Under the pieces are notes generated by a model that did no database searches, was not told where the DNA came from, and saw nothing but the letters and a program-made list of their open reading frames with translations. The translations under genes and the position numbers were made by a program. A stretch of 64,000 nucleotides of DNA from Phlebiopsis flavidoalba. Its lineage: Eukaryota; Basidiomycota; Agaricomycetes; Polyporales; Phanerochaetaceae. Within the stretch, counting starts at the first letter, position 1; each line of letters begins with the position of its first letter. Of this stretch, positions 36,480 through 47,981 are shown one piece after another. Location of the stretch: contig JAOCPU010000014.1 of assembly GCA_035772785.1 (NCBI GenBank), forward strand, positions 558,001 to 622,000, in the 5' to 3' direction.

Positions 36480-38000
36480 CCGACCCCGCTGACTACCCGC
36501 AGCCGGGCGCTGGCGCATACAAGCACGCCGACTTCGACCGCCCTCGAAGTAATCATCCCAGAACCGCTGGAGGAGGCTTTCACAGCCATCTCTACCCCAT
36601 CCACACTCTCCTCTTGGTCGACAATACCTTCCCCCGCCGTTGAAGACGTCCCCGAGCTCTCGCTCGAACAGACGCCCGTTCGAGCGCCCGACCCGCACGC
36701 ACATTCCCCACATCGCCGCCGAGATCAATTTTTCCCCACACTCGTGCCTGAACCTCAGGCACCGCCGCATACACAAGGACCCACAACCGCCGCAGACGCT
36801 ATGCCGAACAAAATCCCCACCGTCACACACGACCCGCCTGAAGCACGTCCCCATGTCTCGGAGGGCGACCTCACCCCCTCTGTCTTACGCAAGTGGAGGA
36901 TCGCCTGTAGCGATTACTTCCGCGAGGCGAAGGTTGACGACGATGACCGCGTGTCCCCATGTGGCGGCCGGGTTCCGCGACGAGCGCATCCAAGACTGGT
37001 TCGACGCTGATCGCGACCGTTTCCAACAGCTCCTCTTCGACGAGTTCGTGGACGAACTGAAGGAGCGCTGGCTAGACGAAACTGGGATCAACGACATCTA
37101 TACGCAGCTGAACAACATGCAGCAGAAGGAAGGTGACCACTTCGCCGAATGGTTCACCAAGTTCGAGATCACCAACACCCTCCTCCGCGGCACGCCCGAC
37201 ACTTCTCCGAGGACGCCATGCGCGCTGCGCATGTCGAAACGCGCATCCATCCTCAACTCCGCGATCGTGCCATCGAAGACAAGGTCTCCGACATCCCACG
37301 TTTCCAGGACTGGCGCAACAAGCTCGTCGCGCTTGACCGTCGTCGCCTCCGCGACCGAGAGACAATGGCCGGACTGGTGGCCGAGAAGGTGGCCGAACTC
37401 ATGGCTCAGAACACGAAGGCCTTACGCATCTCAGCCCCACAAAACAACGCCAGTTCTTCGCAGAACCGACGCCCCAACAACCCCGCGCCTGCAAGTTCGT
37501 CTTCGGGACCCCGCACCAAACCCGAGCCTCTGACGGACGCCGAGCGTAAGCTCCTCTCCGAACACAAGGCTGCTACAAGTGCCCGCAAATTCTATCAAGG
37601 TCACCGTGCGGCGGACTGCCTCAAGGGATTCCCTTCGGGCGATTTCCCCAAGCTCACTGCCGCCGACGCACAGGCGGCGAAGGCTGCCTACGACGCGCGT
37701 TGGGCCCGCCGCGCTCCAGGCTCGACCACCACCGCGGCTGTCAACGCCGAAGAAGACGACGAGTCAACGTCACCGTCGTCAAACCGCACCGTCGACGATC
37801 GTGCCGAGTCTCCCCCGGCTGTCACGTCGGGGATCTTAGGCTATGGAACCAACAGTTCCGATTCTGAGTGCGTGGCCGATTTATCTTCCACCCCACATTT
37901 CGGGTGGTCCGCTCTTCTCCTTTCTTCGAGCGTGGCGGACCCGCTGTTCCTACGCCCGTCAGCACCCTCATTGACACGGCTGCAATATAGTTCTAATTAA
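36480..38000 (+). CDS. Retrotransposon Gag (capsid and zinc-knuckle region)
   Basis: The first convincing ATG is at 36801 (MPNKIPTVTHDPPE), though a frame rich in Pro/Thr is open upstream from about 36480. The capsid-like part reads LRKWRIACSDYFREAKVDDD, then after a shift GFRDERIQDWFDADRDRFQQ, LKERWLDETGINDIYTQLNN and GDHFAEWFTKFEI. After another shift come FQDWRNKLVALDRRRLRDR and a basic, Ser/Pro-rich region. Near 37580-37620 the other frame gives CYKCRKFYQGHRAADC, a zinc-knuckle-like CX2C-X6-H-X4-C. Gag packages the element's RNA in virus-like particles. At least three indels are visible. Confidence 0.8.
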
Positions 38001-41000
38001 GGGAGGACGTTGCTGTCCTCCACGGCTTGCGGCGCCGCAAGCTGCCCTCGTCTATCAAGATGGGGAATGCCTGGGGAGAAGGGTGTAGGACGGCGCGACG
38101 GAGTGGGTGAAATTGCGCCTTTCCACTCCATGTCGCGTAGCATAACCCGGCGCGGGCAGAATTCTATTGCCGTCCGCTGATCGCCATTATTTCTCCTTCG
38201 CTGTGCGCGCCGATTGTCTTGGGCATGCCCTTCTCTTCGTTTCATTTCCTCACCGTTATCCGCTTCGCCTTCGCACGAGTAGACCGTTGTTGATGCCCGC
38301 AGTGGGCTTAATATTTTGTGCCCGCTTCCGATTGCAGTTTCTCCTCCTCAAAATCCTTTCCCCAAAGATTCGCTAGAAAAATCCGTGCAGATTCAGAACG
38401 CGAACGGACGCGTAAAATACAGAACGACCAGACCGCAGTAGTATCAGAACTGAAAAAACCCTTTTGTCCTTTGTACCAGATTCGGTCGGCACAAATACCG
38501 TCAATAACAATGTGCTGCCGAACCATTTCGTCTGGCGCGAAATACCGTCGATAACAACGCGCCAACGAATGAAGATGAAAACAACCCGAAAGAACCATCC
38601 TCATCCCTCGTCTATCCCCCGTCTTGTGTATACCGATGTTTTTCGGCGACCATTCCGCATTCACCACGCGCGGGAGACCGTCCAAAGCCGCTAGACTTCG
38701 AGCGTTGCGTCGCCGCAACGACCCGCAATCCCGGATCGTCACCTGCCCTTACGCGCGTGGTTGGAGGAACAGCGGAAGGTGGAGATGTTAGTAGCAGCGG
38801 GTGAAGGAAACCGTGGAGATGGTTAGCCTCTTTGCGAGCGGTTTGGACGAGGAATCCAAGACGACGGATGAAGAAGAGATTTGCCGACATTTTCCCCGAC
38901 GACATCCCTCACATCGACCGTTTACCTACCAACATCTTACATCGCTTTAAAGCTCAAGGACCCCAACGTCACCATTTCGCTCGTCGGCCGGCAATACGAC
39001 TGCCCGAAAAAGTACGTCGAGGTCTGGAAACAGCTTCTTAACGAACACTTGGCTGCCGGCCGTCCTGCGCCCCTCGAATTCTCCCTACGCATCACCCTGT
39101 TTTTCTCATCCCCAAATCCGACCCGACGGCGACCTAGCCGCGTTGGGTCAACGACTACCGGGCACTTAACACTAACACTGTGGCCCCCCGACCGACACCC
39201 CGTTACCATCCATCAACACGATCCTCAGCGCCCTGCGCGAAGGGGAAGATCTTTGGTAAACTCGATATGACTAACTTGTTTTTTCCAGACACGCGTTCAC
39301 GAAGACGACATTGGCCTGACCGCCGTCACGACTCCCCTTCGGGTTGTACGAATGGACGGTCATGCCCCAGGGCTGTCGTAATGCGCCCGCAACTCACCAG
39401 CGCCGCATGTTCCCAGGCGCTCTGCGCGAGCATATCGGGACGATATGTCACGTCTATCTCGACGACATCGTTATTTGGTCCCAAACCATCGAGGACACCG
39501 GCGCAACGTCGAGACCATCTTGGCGGCGCTTACGCGCGCACTCGCTGTACGCGTCTGCGAAGAAGACGCATTTATTTGCCCTCGAGATCGGTTTTTTTCC
39601 TCGGGGCACAAGGTCTCGGCGAAGGGTATTGAGGCGGACGAGCGCAAGGCCGAACGTGTCATAACGTGGCCGGAGCCGAAGTCTGCCTCCGACGTGCGGT
39701 CGTTTCTAGGTATGGTTCGATATCTTGATCGTTTCCTCCCAAAACTCGCCGAGTATACGCGCGTGTTGACGCCGCTCACTACCAAAGAATGTGACAAGGA
39801 CTGGCCTGGTTGGACTGAGGCACACCAGGGCGGCGTTCGATGCGATTAAGTCGCTCGTGGTGTCCCGCGAATGTCTGACGGTCATTGACCACCAGAACAT
39901 GGGGGATAATCAGATATTTGTCTCCTGTGACGCTAGCGACTGGCGTACGGGGGCCGTACTTTCGTATGGCCCGTCTCTGGAGACCGCCCGGCCGGTGGCG
40001 TACGACTCCATGCAGTTGTCGTCGGCTGAGCGGAATTATCCGGTGCACGCCGAGAAAGAGCTGCTCGCAGTCCACCGTGCGTTAGAGAAATGGCGCACGG
40101 ATCTGTTGGGCATGCGATTCGTGGTGTATACTGACCATCGTCCTTTGACGGAATTTATGAAAACAGAAGAACTTGTCGCGCCGCCAGGCGCGCGTTGGCA
40201 GGAATTCCTCGGACAATACGACTTCGATGCACGTTACATTCCCGGAGGGTGAACACGGTGGCGGACGCGCTGTCGCGTCTTCCGCCGGAGGACATGGAGC
40301 TCGAACCGGCGTTGGTGGCGTCGGTGGGCTCCCTCTGCGCATTGCTACGGATGCCTCGTGGCTCGACACTATTCGGCGCGTTTTACCAGAAGGACGATTA
40401 CTGCGCGCGGCTGCGTGCCGCCCCTCCGATCGGGTTTCGCGAGGAGCATGGCCTTCTCTACATCGGCGACCGTCTCATCATTCCCCGTATTCCCCTGGTG
40501 CGCGAACACCTCTCTTCCGCCACAGCTGGCACACGATGCTCTCGGACATTGGGGGGGAGACAAGTCCTACGCTGCCCTCCGCGCCAGTTACTACTGGCCG
40601 GGAATGCGGAAGGAAATGGAGGACTTTGTATGTTCCCTCCTGCGAGAGCTGCCAGCGGAACAAGAATCTCACTAGGAAGCCGACCGGCCCCCTCCACTCC
40701 CTGCCGGTCCCCTGATCGTCGTGGGTCCTCGGTCGCAATCGATTTTGTGGGCCCGCTGCCGGAAGACGAGAACAAGAACTGTATAGTCACCATGACCGAC
40801 CGCGCCCGGCGCCGATATTCGCATCGTAGCAACACGGACAGACATTTCGGCAGAGGACTTTGCGGTCCTCTTCTTCGACCACTGGTTTTGCGAGAACGGT
40901 CTACCAGACGACATCGTGTCCGACAGGGACAAACTCTTCATTTCCCGTTTCTGGACTGCACTGCACAAACTCATCGGAGTCAAACTCAAGATGTCCACCT

Positions 41001-41892
41001 CCTATCACCCCCAGACCGATGGATCGAGCGAGACGAACTACACAAGACCATCATCCAACTCCTCCGCTTCCACGTCTTGCGCACTCAGCGCGGCTGGGTC
41101 CGCGCTCTCCCTCGCATACGGTTTGATGTCATGAATTCCGTGAACGCGTCTACGGGATTCTCCCCCTTTCAGCTCCACTCTCGGTCGCAGCCCGAAACTC
41201 ATCCCGCCCGTCTTTGCGCACGACATCGAGCGAGTTCTCTGGTCAACTGGGGTTCTCGGCGGAGGACGCGGCGGCGCTGATCGAACGAATGGACGCGGAC
41301 TTTATGGAGGCGCAGGACAACCTTATGTTGGCGAAGGCGAATCAGACTACGCAGGCTAAACAAGCATCGCGGCCCGAGATACGTTACGAGGAAGGCGATA
41401 TGGTGTGCTACTATCGACCTTGAACCGTCGTCGGGACTATATGCGCCGCGGTGACAATCGTGTGGCTAAATTCATGGTTCGCTACGATGGACCGTACAAG
41501 GTAACTAAGGCTTCACCCGAGACATCTAACTACACTCTAGATCTACCGCGTCACATGAACGTGTTTCCCTACCTTCCATGCTTTCTCTCCTCCGCCCATG
41601 GGCTGCCGAACGATGCGGGACTATTCCCCTCGCGCGAACATTCTCGGCCGGGTCCGGTACTCGGGGATGACGGACAGGAGGAGTGGCCGGTTGAGGCGAT
41701 TATAGACAAGCGGAGGCGGGGTCGAGTTGTTGGCAGTTCTTGGTGCGGTGGCGAGGATACGGACCGGAACACGACCAATGGATACCCGGGTCGGAGGCGG
41801 TTAATCTGGACGCGTTACGGCGATTGGCTAGCGGAGAACACGAGCCTGAAGAATTGGCGCAGTGGCGTGTGGATATGGAGGTCGATGGTTGA
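37900..41892 (+). CDS. Retrotransposon Pol: protease, RT, RNase H, integrase, chromodomain
   Basis: Protease: STLIDTAA near 37960-37985, a variant of the usual DT/SG site. Reverse transcriptase: GKLDMTNLFF near 39255, MPQGCRNAPATHQRRM near 39360, and the YLDD catalytic box at 39454-39465. RNase H: CDASDWRTGAVLSYG with the Asp at 39929-39931, AERNYPVHAEKELLAVH, VVYTDHRPL and NTVADALSRLP. Integrase: LAHDALGHWGGDKSYAALRA near 40525-40580, PSCESCQRNK, then the D,D-35-E core (AIDFVGPLP; DDIVSDRDKLF near 40910; STSYHPQTDGSSE near 41000-41030). C terminus: RYDGPYKVTKA, then a chromodomain (WPVEAIIDKRR; other frame WQFLVRWRGYGPEHDQWIPG at about 41680-41795). TGA at 41890-41892. The frame is broken many times. 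Confidence 0.9.
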
Positions 41893-41911
41893 GTTATGGC
41901 GAGGTTTTTTT

Positions 41912-41923
41912 GGTGGGGAGGGG
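41912..41923 (+). other. Polypurine tract of the Ty3/Gypsy element
   Basis: GGTGGGGAGGGG immediately precedes the 3' LTR at 41924. This is the expected primer site for plus-strand DNA synthesis. Confidence 0.75.
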
Positions 41924-42163
41924 TGTAACAGTGCTGGGTTACACGGTGCGCGCTCTGTTTGTTGTGTCGTGTTTGGCGCCGTCCCAATCGGGACGGCTTA
42001 AAGCTACGCTACCTTCGTCGAGACTCCTTAGCTCACGCCGTCTACGACGAAGGTAAGCCCCATGTACATTATGCTATTACGGCGAGCTCACGCCGTCTAC
42101 GACGAAGTTCGCACCCGTTCTATCGTTGTCCGAAGTGTTCTTTGCCGACACCGTCGGCTTCCA
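41924..42163 (+). repeat. 3' LTR (240 bp)
   Basis: Begins TGTAACAGTGCTGGG and ends CGGCTTCCA, followed by the target duplication CGCGA (42164-42168). Same internal repeats as the 5' LTR. Three bases longer because of the small block difference near the 3' end. Confidence 0.93.
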
Positions 42164-42324
42164 CGCGACTCGCGAGCTCAATCCGAGGCTTGAGTTACAG
42201 TGGGGATCGTCCTCACGTGAACTGCTGACAAAGCCTTTGCGCGCGCTCGGAAATTGATGGTGAGTGAGCGCTAATACAGTTCCCACGAATTACGGGGCCC
42301 CGAGAGACCTTGCCAGGCAAGGTA

Positions 42325-43026
42325 CAGTCAATTACCGGCCAATGAGACACCCCCACCCACTGATACACCGGCCTTTACATGACGAAATAAATATTTAAAA
42401 TAACGAAAAATTTGTAATAGTATGAGGAATACACTGATCTTTTCATGGTCTGAAAGCACGATGTGCAACAGCAAAGGAGCTATGAGAAGCAAGCCAAAAG
42501 GTGGGTTTTTCAAAATTTGGCAGAGACGCTTCGATTTTTTGGGCTCTGCATGTTGCTTTCGGCTCATCGGAAACTTAGTAATAATGATTTGAGACAGTAC
42601 TAGGAAGTCATTCCCGCTCATAGTGGTGTTGCTACACTCCGCTCATATCATGCATCCGGGCATCCGGCATGGCAGGAGGTGAGGGTGGGTTGGCTCCGCG
42701 CCCTGACGAAGAGTGCGAGTAGAGGCTCTGGACGCTGAGTGCCATCATGGCCACGTTTTTGATTTGATCGAGCTGGCCATGCCGATTTACGGGTGTATCA
42801 TAGGGTGGTACACCCTCTTTCCGACATCATTTGTCCGGCATCGTTCTGGCAGAGTAGAAACATTTCCATTCCACCCTATTATATTTACAGAGGTACTGGA
42901 CACACATCCCAATATTGCTATAACAAAAATCTTTTCAAGCGTATGCCCACACGTTTGCACGGCGCGAGTCTCAAAAATTGGGTGTATCAGTGGCCGGGGG
43001 TGGGGGGGGGTGGGGGTGATTGACTG
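42325..43026. mobile_element. 702-bp non-autonomous mariner-type element
   Basis: Flanked by TA (42323-42324 and 43027-43028). The left end reads CAGTCAATTACC then, about 20 bp further in, CACTGATACACC. The right end read inward on the other strand gives CAGTCAATCACC and, at the same distance, CACTGATACACC. The C-rich sequence between those blocks differs. TA duplication and CAGT ends fit the Tc1/mariner superfamily. The interior has no transposase motif that I can see. Confidence 0.65.
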
Positions 43027-43043
43027 TAACTTGACTCAACTAG

Positions 43044-44249
43044 CACTGCGGAGAAATTACAATGAATCTGACGGATTCATGCTAGACGCGCAGCGCTAGA
43101 CGCTGAAACAATGCGTCTCCCATGTACTTGTCACGATAAATTGCGGGATAAATGGTAGAGAAGTATATCAAATAAATCTAACAATAAAGTGCAATGATAA
43201 ATTCAATAGAATCTGTCCTGTACATTTTAATTGACCTATGGGATCATCCTGTTAGAGATATTAGAAAAATATTGACCGCTTTATCTGAGGATGGAAATGC
43301 AGAGATATATGTTCTGAATAAATCTGCTAGCATGTAGATACTGTTTGGAAAATAGCCAGCAGTTATATGATGGATATTTGATGCATGCTGAATGAATGGT
43401 CCTTGCCATTCTCTCGACTATTTACTGTGTAATTACTGTGAATTTTTATTGTGAGTATCCATTGAATAAATCCACAGGATATATTTCACTATTATGGCGT
43501 GGAGATATATTTCATTGTTTTCCAATCTCTCATACACTTCTTAAATGCTATTATGGATGACAATCAGAGGGATTTCAAAGATATAGTGCATATTCATTGA
43601 GAATAAATCCGCCATCAAGGTGTATTCTGCTAGATATAGCTTAATTTAGAAAATTAATCTGACAGATACATCTTGATGGCGCGATTTATTCTAAATAAAT
43701 ATGCAACACATTTGTCACAATCCCTCTAACACAATATCCCCACTGCGAGTGTTTATAGTATGTATGAGCTTGTAAGAATATTGAAATACTCTTCACAGCC
43801 ATGATCGAAATATATCCTTGTGAATTTATTTTAATAAATCTCTCTATTGAATCCACAGTAATTATACAGTAAATAGTCAAGAGAGCGGTAAGAACCATTC
43901 ATTCAGCATGCATCAAATGTCCATCACATAACTGCTGGCTATTTTTCCCAAAGTATATTACATGCTAGCAGATTTATTCAGAACATATCTCTGCATTTTC
44001 TCCTCAGATAAGCGGTCAAATAATTTTTCTAATATCTCTAACAGGATGATCCCATAGGTCAATTAAAATGTACAGCGACAGATTCTATCGAATTTATTAT
44101 TGCACTTTATTGTTAGATTTATTTGATATTTCTCTAACCATCTATCCCGCAATTTTATCGTGACGATACATGGGGAGACGCATTGTTTCCAGCGTCTAGC
44201 GTGCGTCTAGCATCCGAATCCGTCAGATCATCGTAATTTCTCCGCAGTG
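43044..44249. mobile_element. 1.2-kb palindromic (foldback-like) element with CACTG ends
   Basis: The element reads inward from both ends as CACTGCGGAGAAATTAC. The duplication TAG occurs at 43041-43043 and 44250-44252. Left and right halves are inverted copies of each other along nearly their whole length: the outer 370 bp or so match closely, the inner 200 bp more loosely, and the centre is near 43645 (CGCCATCAAG against CTTGATGGCG). Subterminal GCTAGACGC motifs repeat in each arm. It is AT-rich and has no coding signature. CACTG ends plus a 3-bp duplication fit the CACTA/EnSpm superfamily, but no transposase is present. Confidence 0.85.
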
Positions 44250-44252
44250 TAG

Positions 44253-45311
44253 AAGGAGGGATCTACGAATGAATCCGAGTCATTTCAGCGAAGTTGAGTA
44301 GATTGAGAGAGGTACCTTGTATTGAACCTCCATTTTTTCCATACAACATAGTAGGCAAAGACTTTCCAGCGAAATAATTAAGTAATCCATTGGTCTTTCA
44401 CTGGTGTGCTCCGTCCGCCACCTTCATCTTCACGTCGCACAAGTACTTTAACACTTGAGCCCTTTCTTCAAATTGAGTGCTGCAGCTGACTCAAGACTCA
44501 TTTATCACTCCACCCCCCCTGGCGCCGCCTCCCTAAGTGACCAAGCATGCAACCTGACTACATTCAATTTCACGACCCAAACAGAAGTATGAGTATAGAG
44601 ACAAACCTGCCACTTCAAGGCTCACAGGATCTCGCTCAACATATATCGAGCTGACCAAACGAATCCTCGAGCATATCTGAGACTGGCTACGTACGCACGC
44701 TCATCGTCCGCCTCAGAAGTTGGCGGTCAGAGAGGCTCGGCAACCCCCGATCATCATATGATGTGAAGGCAGGCTCGTCGCGAAAGGATCGCCTCCCGAG
44801 TCCCAACCAACTCCCAAGACGAACTTCGTCGGCGACATTGACGTTGCTTCTACGGGGATACTTGACCGCATACATGTGAGTACATCATCTGAGCGTGGTC
44901 AAGACTGCCGTCTTGTGTTGATGTTGACTACTTTTCTTCGTGTAGGGCGCATCTGATGGCGCAGTCGGTCGCACCGAGTCAAAACGAATGATGACCGTGC
45001 GTCGGGATGACCGTCGGTGCCCTTTCCCGCGCCCTGTCGCGTAGCCGACCCGGTCTGGGAACGCATACGGAGATGTCTCATCAGCTCGAATGAATGACTT
45101 TTTTCGCCGAGTGTCGCGGGGCAGTGCACTGCTCGCTCTCGCGGACAGAGTCACCACGCGTAAGCTGCAGCAGCTGCCTTCCCGTCGAGGTTCTCACCGC
45201 GACAATTCGGGCAAAGATAGTCAAGTCATTTTGGCTTGATGTGGAAGTCTTTGCGGCTGGATGGCGACCGACGCTTGATGGTCGAACCATGTGGCAGGCC
45301 TCTGCAAAAGC
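44253..45311. other. Intergenic, upstream of the LysM cluster
   Basis: No gene recognised. Short minus-strand frames at 44687-45290 lack known motifs. The right part should hold control elements of the first LysM gene. Confidence 0.35.
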
Positions 45312-45319
45312 TATAAAAG
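45312..45319 (+). promoter_or_regulatory. TATA box of LysM gene 1
   Basis: TATAAAAG, 79 bp before the ATG at 45391. LysM gene 3 has the identical octamer 82 bp before its ATG. Confidence 0.65.
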
Positions 45320-45390
45320 CCCGAGCTTTGAAGTGCGCTCTTCAGCAGCAGCTAACCAGTTGTCTTCTACACCTACTTCCATCTCCGACA

Positions 45391-46000
45391 ATGTTCTTTC
45401 GCGTTCAGCTTCTCGCTCTCGCCGTCGCTGTGGCCGCAGTGTTAGCTGCTCCAGGTAAACCGAAGCCTTGTCTGTAAACTTATGCTGGGTGATACTGACG
45501 TACTACTGGCAGCAACGCGCGACGCTAATGACCTTCCGGCGAACTGTGCTCGTGACTATACCGTTCGTCTGGGAGATACTTGCGACAAGATCTCCGCCGA
45601 GTTGAATGTCTCAACGTAAGTCAAACCTCATCGAGCCGTTCACGCCGCCGAACTCATGTTCGCACAGATACCAATTGCCCCATGTCAACGCCAATATCGA
45701 TGCGGGCTGCGATACACTTGGCCCTTGGGGAGGTAGTCATATTTCACGGGCTGTAGCATGATATGTTACTGATTTTGTACCATTTTGTCAGCCGCTTTGC
45801 CTCGGCATCACTGGCCAGGACTGCACTGACACCTACGTCGTACAGAGTGGGGATAACTGTGTGGCTATAGCCGAGACAGCCGGTACCACGTATAGTCTCG
45901 TGATTGCAAACAATCCTAATGTCAAACAGCCAATGCAGCAACATCTACCCTGGAGAGGTTCTTTGCGTGGGCCAACACCACTATTCCGTACACCAATTAA
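45391..46000 (+). CDS. Secreted LysM-domain protein 1
   Basis: LysM modules bind chitin or peptidoglycan-type glycans; secreted fungal ones often shield or hide chitin. The ATG at 45391 starts a signal peptide (MFFRVQLLALAVAVAAVLAA). After an intron (45455-45512), LysM 1 reads CARDYTVRLGDTCDKISAEL and NVST, is interrupted by a second intron (45616-45667), and continues YQL..HVNANIDAGCDTL. After a third intron (about 45733-45791) a CLGITGQDCTDTYVV linker leads to LysM 2: SGDNCVAIAETAGTTYSLVI, NNPNV, CSNIYPGEVLCV. The stop TAA is at 45998-46000 (a one-base deletion gives the family-like ending NTTIPYTN). About 150 aa; cysteines suggest disulfides. Confidence 0.85.
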
Positions 46001-47229
46001 TTGGCTATCATATGTTGCTATCGGGTAGTGCTTGTTCGCGTTGTCCACGAATTTGCAGAATAAATGCCTGACGATACAAACTTCAATCTCGTCTGATAAC
46101 TCAGTCGTTGTGCAAGGTTGCCTAATTATCTTGAATAATCTGGGACAATCGACCATTGGTGTTACTTGAATGGAAGAAGGACATCCATCTTCTCACAATC
46201 GAGAGAATACGGGCATTATAGTGAATGGCGGAGAGACTCATATCAACATCTCAAATTCACACAAATACCAAGAGACGCAACGGAACGTCCTCTCGTACTA
46301 GGAGAAAAATAAGTAGTCTCAAATGAGCCACATTCTAGTGTAGCTCGTTTAATCCCTGTTGTTCGACAAATATATTGTTGAGTTACGTGTACAAATCATT
46401 AGCACAGAGTCCGGATAGCCAATTTAATATTTATACACAAATTAGTTTACATGTTTGCATTCGGGTACACTGAGCGATGAACATCGATGAACACTCAGAC
46501 ACTTACTAAACTTACTCATGGTACGGACAAAACTTTCCCACGTAATCCGGGTGCCGAGTGCGAGCCTTGTGAAGCTTCGACGCAAGCCGGCAGCTCCGGC
46601 ATCCGGCCAAAGAGAGTAGTAGGGCAGCCAAACACTTCTAAGCCTATTACGAAGGAAACTCGCGGGGCATTTGAAGTCGTTTTAGAGATACACAGGATTC
46701 CTTTCTCCATCCACAGGAATACGCTTTGGGATGAGGTGGCCTTCGTCGGTAGACTATTATTACGAAGCAAGGCATGCTGGGGTGTGGCCAAAATAAGGTT
46801 AATGTGCAGCTTGCCGTGTGCATTCCAGCTTCGAATTGGACCGATTACCTGTCACCCGATCATGGCGAGCAGGTTGCACACCGTCATGATAGTTGGCATT
46901 ACACAACACATCGAACATGCCTTCATCTTATCCTCCCCTTGTGACAATCATCCCCTTGGACCAGGAAGTTGGGTTGGAGAGTATCTGGATACGTAACAGC
47001 CGCGTGCTCTCGCGACGGTGCGTATAATGGTCATTAGGTGGTTTGAATGCTTTCACTGAATTTATGCTCGTCGACTTCCCAGTGGCGGTCTACCCCCCTT
47101 GTACGTCGACCCCCATGGGGGCCCCTTAGAACCTATTGCACCCTTTGATAATCCAAACGAGAAACTGGGCATCGCACAGCGGGACGGAGGCCTGCTGATA
47201 GCAAAGAGTGATAGAGTTTAACAAAAAGT
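46001..47229. other. Intergenic between LysM genes 1 and 2
   Basis: A 169-codon plus frame at 46487-46996 is the longest here. It shows no family motif or signal peptide, and I do not call it a gene. The remainder is AT-rich spacer. Confidence 0.35.
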
Positions 47230-47236
47230 TATAAAG
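47230..47236 (+). promoter_or_regulatory. TATA box of LysM gene 2
   Basis: TATAAAG, 97 bp before the ATG at 47327. Confidence 0.5.
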
Positions 47237-47326
47237 AGACCGTATATCCGAGTCAAATATCGTCCAGACACCAGACTCTGGCGTCCGAGACATCCTAACT
47301 TTTCAGTGCTCGCTCTTGTTTCAGAC

Positions 47327-47981
47327 ATGTTTGTTATAGGCCTCCTATCCATCATATTTAACTGTATTGTCTGCTGGTTTTGCTCGTCATATCTTCTATT
47401 TACAGAATGCCACTGAGGCTTCAAAAGCTCTCGCACAGATGATACCTCCAGACTGTGATCGTCCGCTTTTCACAGTCCAAGCCGGGCAAAGTTGTGACAC
47501 AATTTGTGTACTAGAAAACGTGTCCGCGTACGTCCTATCCATATTTCCCACTACGCATTAATGTAGTAACATGAAGTACCGGAATAGCTTTCAAATTGAG
47601 TCTTCGTAAAACCCAACCATTAATCCAAGCTGTTCCAATCTCATTCCTGGGGAAGTGAGTTTGCCTCATATGTACGTTTTTATGACCTCATGAACGTGCT
47701 TCAGGTCCTCTGTTTAGGTCGGCGGGGTCAAGACTGCACGATAAACCACGAAGTGCAGAGGTGAGAACTGCGTGGGAATTACATCCAGAGCAGGGATCGG
47801 GGAAGAAGCTTTTTTCACAAACAATCCCCCAATCAATTCGGCATGCAGCAACTTACGCGTTGGACAGGTCAGTCCTAAGGCATTGATGTCAATTTTTCTG
47901 TCAGATATACTGACTGAAAGACTTGAGGTGCTCTGCATTTCGCCAAACAAGATTCCGTACAACGCAGAAGTGAATCCTTAA
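47327..47981 (+). CDS. Secreted LysM-domain protein 2
   Basis: A paralogue of its neighbours. The ATG at 47327 gives a hydrophobic start (MFVIGLLSIIFN), interrupted by an intron whose acceptor is about 47405. Then come NATEASKALAQMIPPDC, LysM 1 (RPLFTVQAGQSCDTICVLEN), an intron, PSCSNLIPGE, an intron, VLCLGRRGQDCTINHEVQ and LysM 2 (ENCVGITSRAGIGEEAFFTN, INSACSNLRVGQ). A last intron (about 47867-47939) precedes VLCISPNKIPYNAEVNP and the TAA at 47979-47981. The last intron sits between GQ and VLC, as in LysM 3. Signal peptide weaker than in the other two. Confidence 0.78.

Larger units (their letters stand above)
36088..42168 (+). mobile_element. Complete Ty3/Gypsy retrotransposon (chromovirus) with target-site duplication
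   Basis: The element proper is 36093-42163 (6,071 bp). Both LTRs begin TG and end CA, and it is flanked by the 5-bp duplication CGCGA at 36088-36092 and 42164-42168. The interior order is gag, protease, reverse transcriptase, RNase H, integrase, chromodomain, which defines the Ty3/Gypsy chromoviruses. A purine-rich tract sits directly before the 3' LTR. The LTRs differ at only a handful of positions, so the insertion is recent. Its frames carry the same kind of indels as host genes, so whether it is intact cannot be judged here. Confidence 0.93.

Noticed and set aside
43686..43898. 70-codon minus frame inside the palindromic element
   Set aside because: It is not open in the opposite arm and has no transposase-like motif, so it is probably chance in AT-rich repeat DNA.
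46487..46996. 169-codon plus-strand open frame between LysM genes
   Set aside because: No signal peptide, LysM motif or known domain; chance frames of 140-155 codons occur elsewhere in the window.
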